From Cornus controversa (Eukaryota > Streptophyta > Magnoliopsida > Cornales > Cornaceae): a stretch of DNA of 64,000 bases. The notes under the pieces are model-generated. The model was not told the DNA's origin. It worked only from the letters and a program-made list of their open reading frames with translations, and did no database searches. The translations under genes were made by a program, and so were the position numbers. Within the stretch, counting starts at the first letter, position 1; the number at the start of each line of letters is the position of its first letter. Below, piece after piece: positions 60,132 through 64,000 of this stretch. The stretch spans positions 16,275,001 to 16,339,000 of the forward strand of contig CM048845.1 of the NCBI GenBank assembly GCA_026545225.1, given 5' to 3'.

Positions 60132-60790
60132 AGGCTAGTTTATTATACTAGTAGAGTTCTCCGGGGGGCGGAAGAAAGGTATCCCTCCATAGAAAAACTA
60201 GCATTCGCCTTGGTCACAACGGCCAGGAAACTTAGGCCATATTTCCAAGTGCACACTATTGTAGTGCTAACCGATCAACCGCTCTGGCAAGTTCTCTTCA
60301 AACCCGAAACCTCGGGGCAGCTTGTGAAGTGGTCTATGGAGTTGGGAGAATTTGACATCTGGTACAAGCCAAGGACAGTAGTCAAAGGCCAAGTGTTGGC
60401 GGATTTTATAGCAGAATTTACATACCCCCGGGAAGATAAACAAGTTCAACAGGAAGAAGTGGAAGATACAGTCCACCAAAACAGGGAGGACCTAATGGAC
60501 CCTGGGTGCACATGGCAATTATTTGTCGATGGGTCATCGAACGAACAAGCTAGCGGTGCAAGGATACTGATTGGATCTCCAGGAGGAGAAACATTCAAGT
60601 ACGCCCTCCAATTTGGATTCAAGGCAACAAACAATGAAGCTGAATATGAAGCTTTGATTGTAGGGTTGAAACTAGCTGATACCCTCAAGGTTAGACAGTT
60701 GAAAGCTTATACCGACTCCCAGTTGATTGCCCAGCAAGTCAGCGCAGAATACGAGGCAAAGGGAGCAAGGATGAAATCTTACTTGTAAAA
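60132..60790 (+). mobile_element. Dual RNase H region of the Tat-lineage element
   Basis: The first domain ends with KLRPYFQVHTIVVLTDQPL, SMELGEFDIWYKPR and VLADFIAEF. After a linker, a second domain has LFVDGSSNEQASGARILI, TNNEAEYEALIVGLKLA and AYTDSQL. These are the Asp, Glu and Asp positions of an archaeal-type RNase H, as known from Tat elements. The second domain lies between the first and integrase, the known Tat order. Confidence 0.85.
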
Positions 60791-60846
60791 AGTACAAGAA
60801 CTGGTTACCCGTTTCCAGAGGTTTTCAATCACGCGGATCGCCCGCA

Positions 60847-62169
60847 GTGAAAGCTGATGCTCTCGCTCTATTGGCTACGGCACAACAGACCGCCCAAGGG
60901 GGGGTGCTTGTAGAGCACATGGATCACTCGAGTATAACAGAAGCAACATCATGTGAAGTAAACCAAGTCACGCAGGGCATAGAATGGGCGGATCCAATAG
61001 TCAAATACATAAGCGATGGTAAATTACCGTCAGACAAAGTAGAAGCGCACAGAATGAGGGTCAGGGCATCTAGATACACCCTGATCGATAGAATCCTCTA
61101 CAAAAGGGGAGTCTCTCTACCATACCTGCGATGCGTGTCAACAGAAGAAGCGCAGAGTGTCATGAGGGAAATTCATGAAGGGGAGTGTGGAAACCATGCG
61201 GTAGGCAGGTCCTTGGCTCACAAGGCCATTAGGCAGAGATACTACTGGTCTTCTATGCAGTAGGACACAATGAACATTGTTAAGAGGTACGAAAAGTGCC
61301 AACGCTTCACCAACATCCCGAGATAACCTCCGGAAGAGCTGACACCAAAAATGGCCCCTTGGCCTTTTGCCCAATGGGGAATGGATTTTGTTGGCCCTCT
61401 ACCCATGGGAAAGGGGCAGACAAAATTCGTAATTATGGCGGTTGACTACTTCATTAAATGGGTGGAGGCCGAGCCCCTAGCTACAGTAGGCGAAAGGAAT
61501 GTTATCAGTTTCATGTGGAAATCAATTATATGTAGGTTTGGTGTTCCAAAAGTCATAATTATGGATAACGCAAAGCAGTTTGAAAGCCGACGATTCCAAG
61601 ATTTTTGCACAGAGTATGGCATAAACTACCGACACTCCTCACCAGGCCACCCACAGGCCAATTGGCAGGCTGAAGTAGCTAACAAAACCATATTTAAAAT
61701 GATTAAGAAATGCTTGGATGACTCCAAAAGAGCATGGCCAGAGCTACTGCCAAGCATTTTGTGGGCCTACAGGACCACCGTCAGAGTCCCCACAGGAGAA
61801 ACGCCATATTTCTTAGCTTTCAGAAGTGAGGCAGTTCTGCTTGTCAAAATGGGGACAGTGGCGAGCCGTCGTGCCAAGCATTATGATCCAGTTCACAACG
61901 AGGAGGAACTAAGGGCCAGTGTCGACTTCATCGACAAAAGAAGGGAGCAGGCGCAGGTACAAATGGCCGCATATCAACAGGCTATATCCCGGTATTACAA
62001 CACCCGAGTCAAGCATAGGAGTTTTCAGCCTGGTGATCTAGTCTTTCGAGAAGTCACTCAAGCCACCAAACCTCACGTCACTAGAAAGCTGGCCCCTAAT
62101 TGGGAGGACCCATATAAAGTGATTAGGACTCAAAGGCGATGCACTTACTGGCTGGAAACATTAGAATGA
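60847..62169 (+). mobile_element. Integrase of the Tat-lineage element
   Basis: The N-terminal zinc-binding part has HEGECGNHAVGRSLAHKA and YYWSSM (about 61170-61255). The catalytic core runs from WGMDFVGPLPMGKGQTKFVI, with the first Asp in MDFVGP, through IIMDNAKQFESRRFQDFC to YRHSSPGHPQANWQAEVANK (about 61630-61690). The C-terminal part includes RRTVRVPTGETPYFLAF-like and LVFREV sequence. Fossil; most core residues are visible. Confidence 0.87.
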
Positions 62170-62459
62170 AGGCAGTTGGCCCATCCTTGGAATGCCGAGC
62201 ATTTAAGGAAGTTCTATCAGTAAGGTTTTTCCTTAACTTGTTAATTTTTTGTCCCACCCTCTTTAAGTTTTAGCTTGCATTCGCTTTCAGCAAGTATTAT
62301 TGTAAAGGTTGGCTGTGTTGTCGGGCCTTAAGTGTCATTTTAGAGGTTGGCGCTAATGCCCAAGACCTCAGGATAGGATTCCTGTCCAGTTCCAATTTGT
62401 CTTTTATAAGTTTTTATTACGGAATAAAAGGTGTTATTCCCTAAAACGTATTGTTGCAA

Positions 62460-62670
62460 AATCCTACGGGAACACATCTCTATGGAGGGCCTTTGAAGAA
62501 AAAGGCGAGATAAATAAATTCTGAGAAAAGACACAAACCCTACGGGGACACACCTCTATGGAGGGCCTTTGAAGAAAAAGACGGGATGAATAAATCCCGA
62601 GAAAAGACAAAACCCTATAGGGACACAAACCCTACGGGGACACACCTCCACAGAGGGCCTTCCAAAGCAG
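62460..62670 (+). repeat. Tandem repeat in the 3' non-coding part of the Tat element
   Basis: Roughly 2.7 units of about 75 bases containing CCTACGGGGACACACCTCTA, TGGAGGGCCTTTGAAGAAAAA and GAGAAAAGACA. Repeats in this position between integrase and the 3' LTR are typical for Tat relatives. Around it, 62225-62460 and 62670-62858 show no further structure. Confidence 0.85.
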
Positions 62671-62858
62671 AATGAATCAAAACTTCAAAAATGTAAGTGG
62701 ACATTGCAAAAGTTACCTGTACACAACGACCCATGTTCAATAAAAAAAGAGAGAAGAAGAAATATACGATCCTTTATTGATTAACAACGGAAAAAGATAC
62801 ATGGGGCCTCTACAAAGGAGGAACATTACATAGGTACCAAAAGAAAAAAGACTCCAGC

Positions 62859-64000
62859 TCAGAGGTCAGGATCTCCACGTTGTAGATCAGAGAAGTTCAT
62901 ATCAGGCCATTGATCCTGCGCCACTTTATGAAAATACTCAAACCCATCAATATATGACTGGTTGAGGGCCCTGTCAAAATCAGACGAATCCTTGAAATGC
63001 TCGACAGCCAGTTCTTTAATTTCAGGCAGGTCGGCATTCCACCGAGCAATCTCCTCCCGTTCATAGCTAAGCTGTGAGTTGAGGGTATTTATTTCCTCAC
63101 CATGAGAAGCGCGAAGGGCCTCAAGCTGTGAGTTAAAAGTGGTACGTTCATTATCAAAGGAGGTGTGTTCCTTGGCAAAGGCTGTTATATGCTTCCCCAG
63201 TTCCTCATCTACACATAAGAGGCGGTTGGAGAGACCATGGGCAATCGTCAGACCATGTTAAATGCACAAGAAAACACACAGTTAAGAGAAAAGAAATATA
63301 AGAATTTCATTCAAGCATGATAAGGAGGCTAGGGGCACATCTGAGCCATATTGGCCAACAAATATCCGGTGGAGGAAACAGAATCGATGGCGTCCACCTT
63401 TTCCAGATCACGTGGGAGAACAAACTCCCTAGTCCTTTTTATAGCAAAGGATGTGTTAGACAGCAAAGATCCAGTATAGCTGGTCGCCGGGGTTAATTGC
63501 CCAGTGTGGCTAGTAGCCGAAAAGAAGGATACATGCGAGCCGCCTCCACCAAAGAGTTGAGTCACCGGCAAGGCACCTAGGTCCGCCAGGCTACCACCCG
63601 CGAATAGAGAAGTATAAGGTACCCCAAAGGGGCTGGGGCCAGGGGTCGAAGTACTCATAGTGGCAGGGAGGGGAGAATTCCCAATAGAGGGAGGAGAAGA
63701 TAAGCCCCCACCTGTAGGTACACCAGTGCTCCTGATAACCATAGGTTGACGTCGTCTCTTTCAAGCAGGGGACGAGGATTCCGCGACACCTTTTCCTTTC
63801 GCCAACATAAGAATGTCTCGATCAGGCCTTCTCCGAGATCCTATACGAGTTTACGGTAAAACTTATATTTCTCAACTTCAGGAAGAGAAGGGAATGAAGA
63901 ATAAGAAGTATAAAAATATACCTCGCCTGTCTCCAATCATGCGAGGAGGGTAACCCAGAGTACTCAATCCCGCATAGGAGGTCAAAGCTAGCGCATCCCT
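62859..64000 (-). mobile_element. Antisense ORF of the Tat-lineage element, several exons, N-terminus outside the window
   Basis: Opposite to gag-pol there are three coding-like stretches. About 64000-63922 is followed by a GT...AG intron (63921-63841). A long Ser/Pro/Gly/Thr-rich stretch has a basic KRRRQP segment (63742-63329 and a little upstream). A final one (about 63240-62859) encodes a coiled-coil-rich tail with AKEHTSFDNERTTFNSQLEA and FDRALNQSYIDGFEYFHKVA, ending in a stop. Antisense genes 3' of pol, with introns, are known in Tat relatives such as maize Grande. The N-terminal part, where Pfam's putative gypsy-type transposase domain would be, lies beyond the edge. Function is unknown. 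Broken to some degree. Confidence 0.7.

Larger units (their letters stand above)
56312..64000 (+). mobile_element. Ty3/gypsy element of the Tat lineage, right end outside the window
   Basis: The 5' LTR ends at about 56605 (CATCA). Its start is uncertain, near 56312, and it has a TATAAATA box at about 56413. The primer-binding site TTGGCGCCGTCAGTGGGAA is at 56608-56626. Parts: gag about 56927-58228, protease about 58484-58855, RT about 58960-60000, gypsy RNase H about 60000-60430, a second archaeal-type RNase H about 60500-60790, integrase about 60850-62170, tandem repeats about 62460-62670 and an antisense ORF about 62859-64000. Two RNase H domains and extra ORFs mark the Tat lineage. Several breaks are visible. 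The 3' LTR is not in view, so age cannot be judged. Higher GC content and well-kept domains suggest it is younger than its neighbours. Confidence 0.88.

Overview
The window is nuclear DNA from a flowering plant, most likely a eudicot. It is AT-rich and intron-bearing, and it carries plant-type promoter motifs and a dense layer of plant LTR retrotransposons and small DNA transposons. Only one host gene looks functional: the two-exon TIM8 gene on the minus strand (703-4322), which encodes a mitochondrial intermembrane-space chaperone. Its promoter carries a telo-box and several site II motifs. A second host-derived locus at 7662-8278 is a truncated pseudogene of the DUF641 (GIL1/IRKI-like) family.

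Layout, left to right. 1-4.6 kb holds TIM8 with a 3.4-kb intron containing a LINE 3' remnant. 4.7-12 kb is a gene-poor zone of small DNA transposons: a palindromic MITE, a 935-bp element full of internal tandem repeats (5442-6376), a 1.47-kb TIR element with a GC-rich possibly captured exon (8281-9751), a hAT MITE with a perfect 8-bp target duplication (9789-10343), and two foldback MITEs of one family (11006-11265 and 11666-11912). 12.3-14.4 kb holds the 5' end of a Ty3/gypsy element. 14.4-22.6 kb is an old, broken Ty3/gypsy Tekay/Del-type element on the plus strand. It abuts a minus-strand gypsy fragment at 22602-23949.

The centre of the window (24238-53905) is one nest. A minus-strand gypsy element with 2.7-kb LTRs and near-matching target duplications (AACAG/AATAG) was invaded by a Ty1/copia SIRE/Maximus-like element (27610-35919), whose 5' LTR in turn received a MULE-type MITE (27645-27838). 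It was also invaded by a second Tekay-like element (38835-50960, duplication TAAAA), which itself contains a small Ty1/copia element (42362-46206, duplication ATAGT). That copia locus has three LTRs and a duplicated piece of flanking DNA.

The right flank (53906-56.3 kb) is non-coding, with a SINE-like stretch and a PIF/Harbinger transposase relic. From about 56.3 kb to the window end lies a Ty3/gypsy Tat-lineage element: a PBS, gag, protease, RT, two RNase H domains, integrase, a 3' tandem repeat and an antisense ORF. It runs off the right edge.

Transposon-derived DNA makes up most of the window. All LTR elements look broken. By-eye LTR comparison ranks the small copia element youngest (about 95% identity), the elements of the nest middle-aged (about 90-92%) and the 14.4-kb element oldest (about 85%). 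These figures are visual estimates, not computed values.
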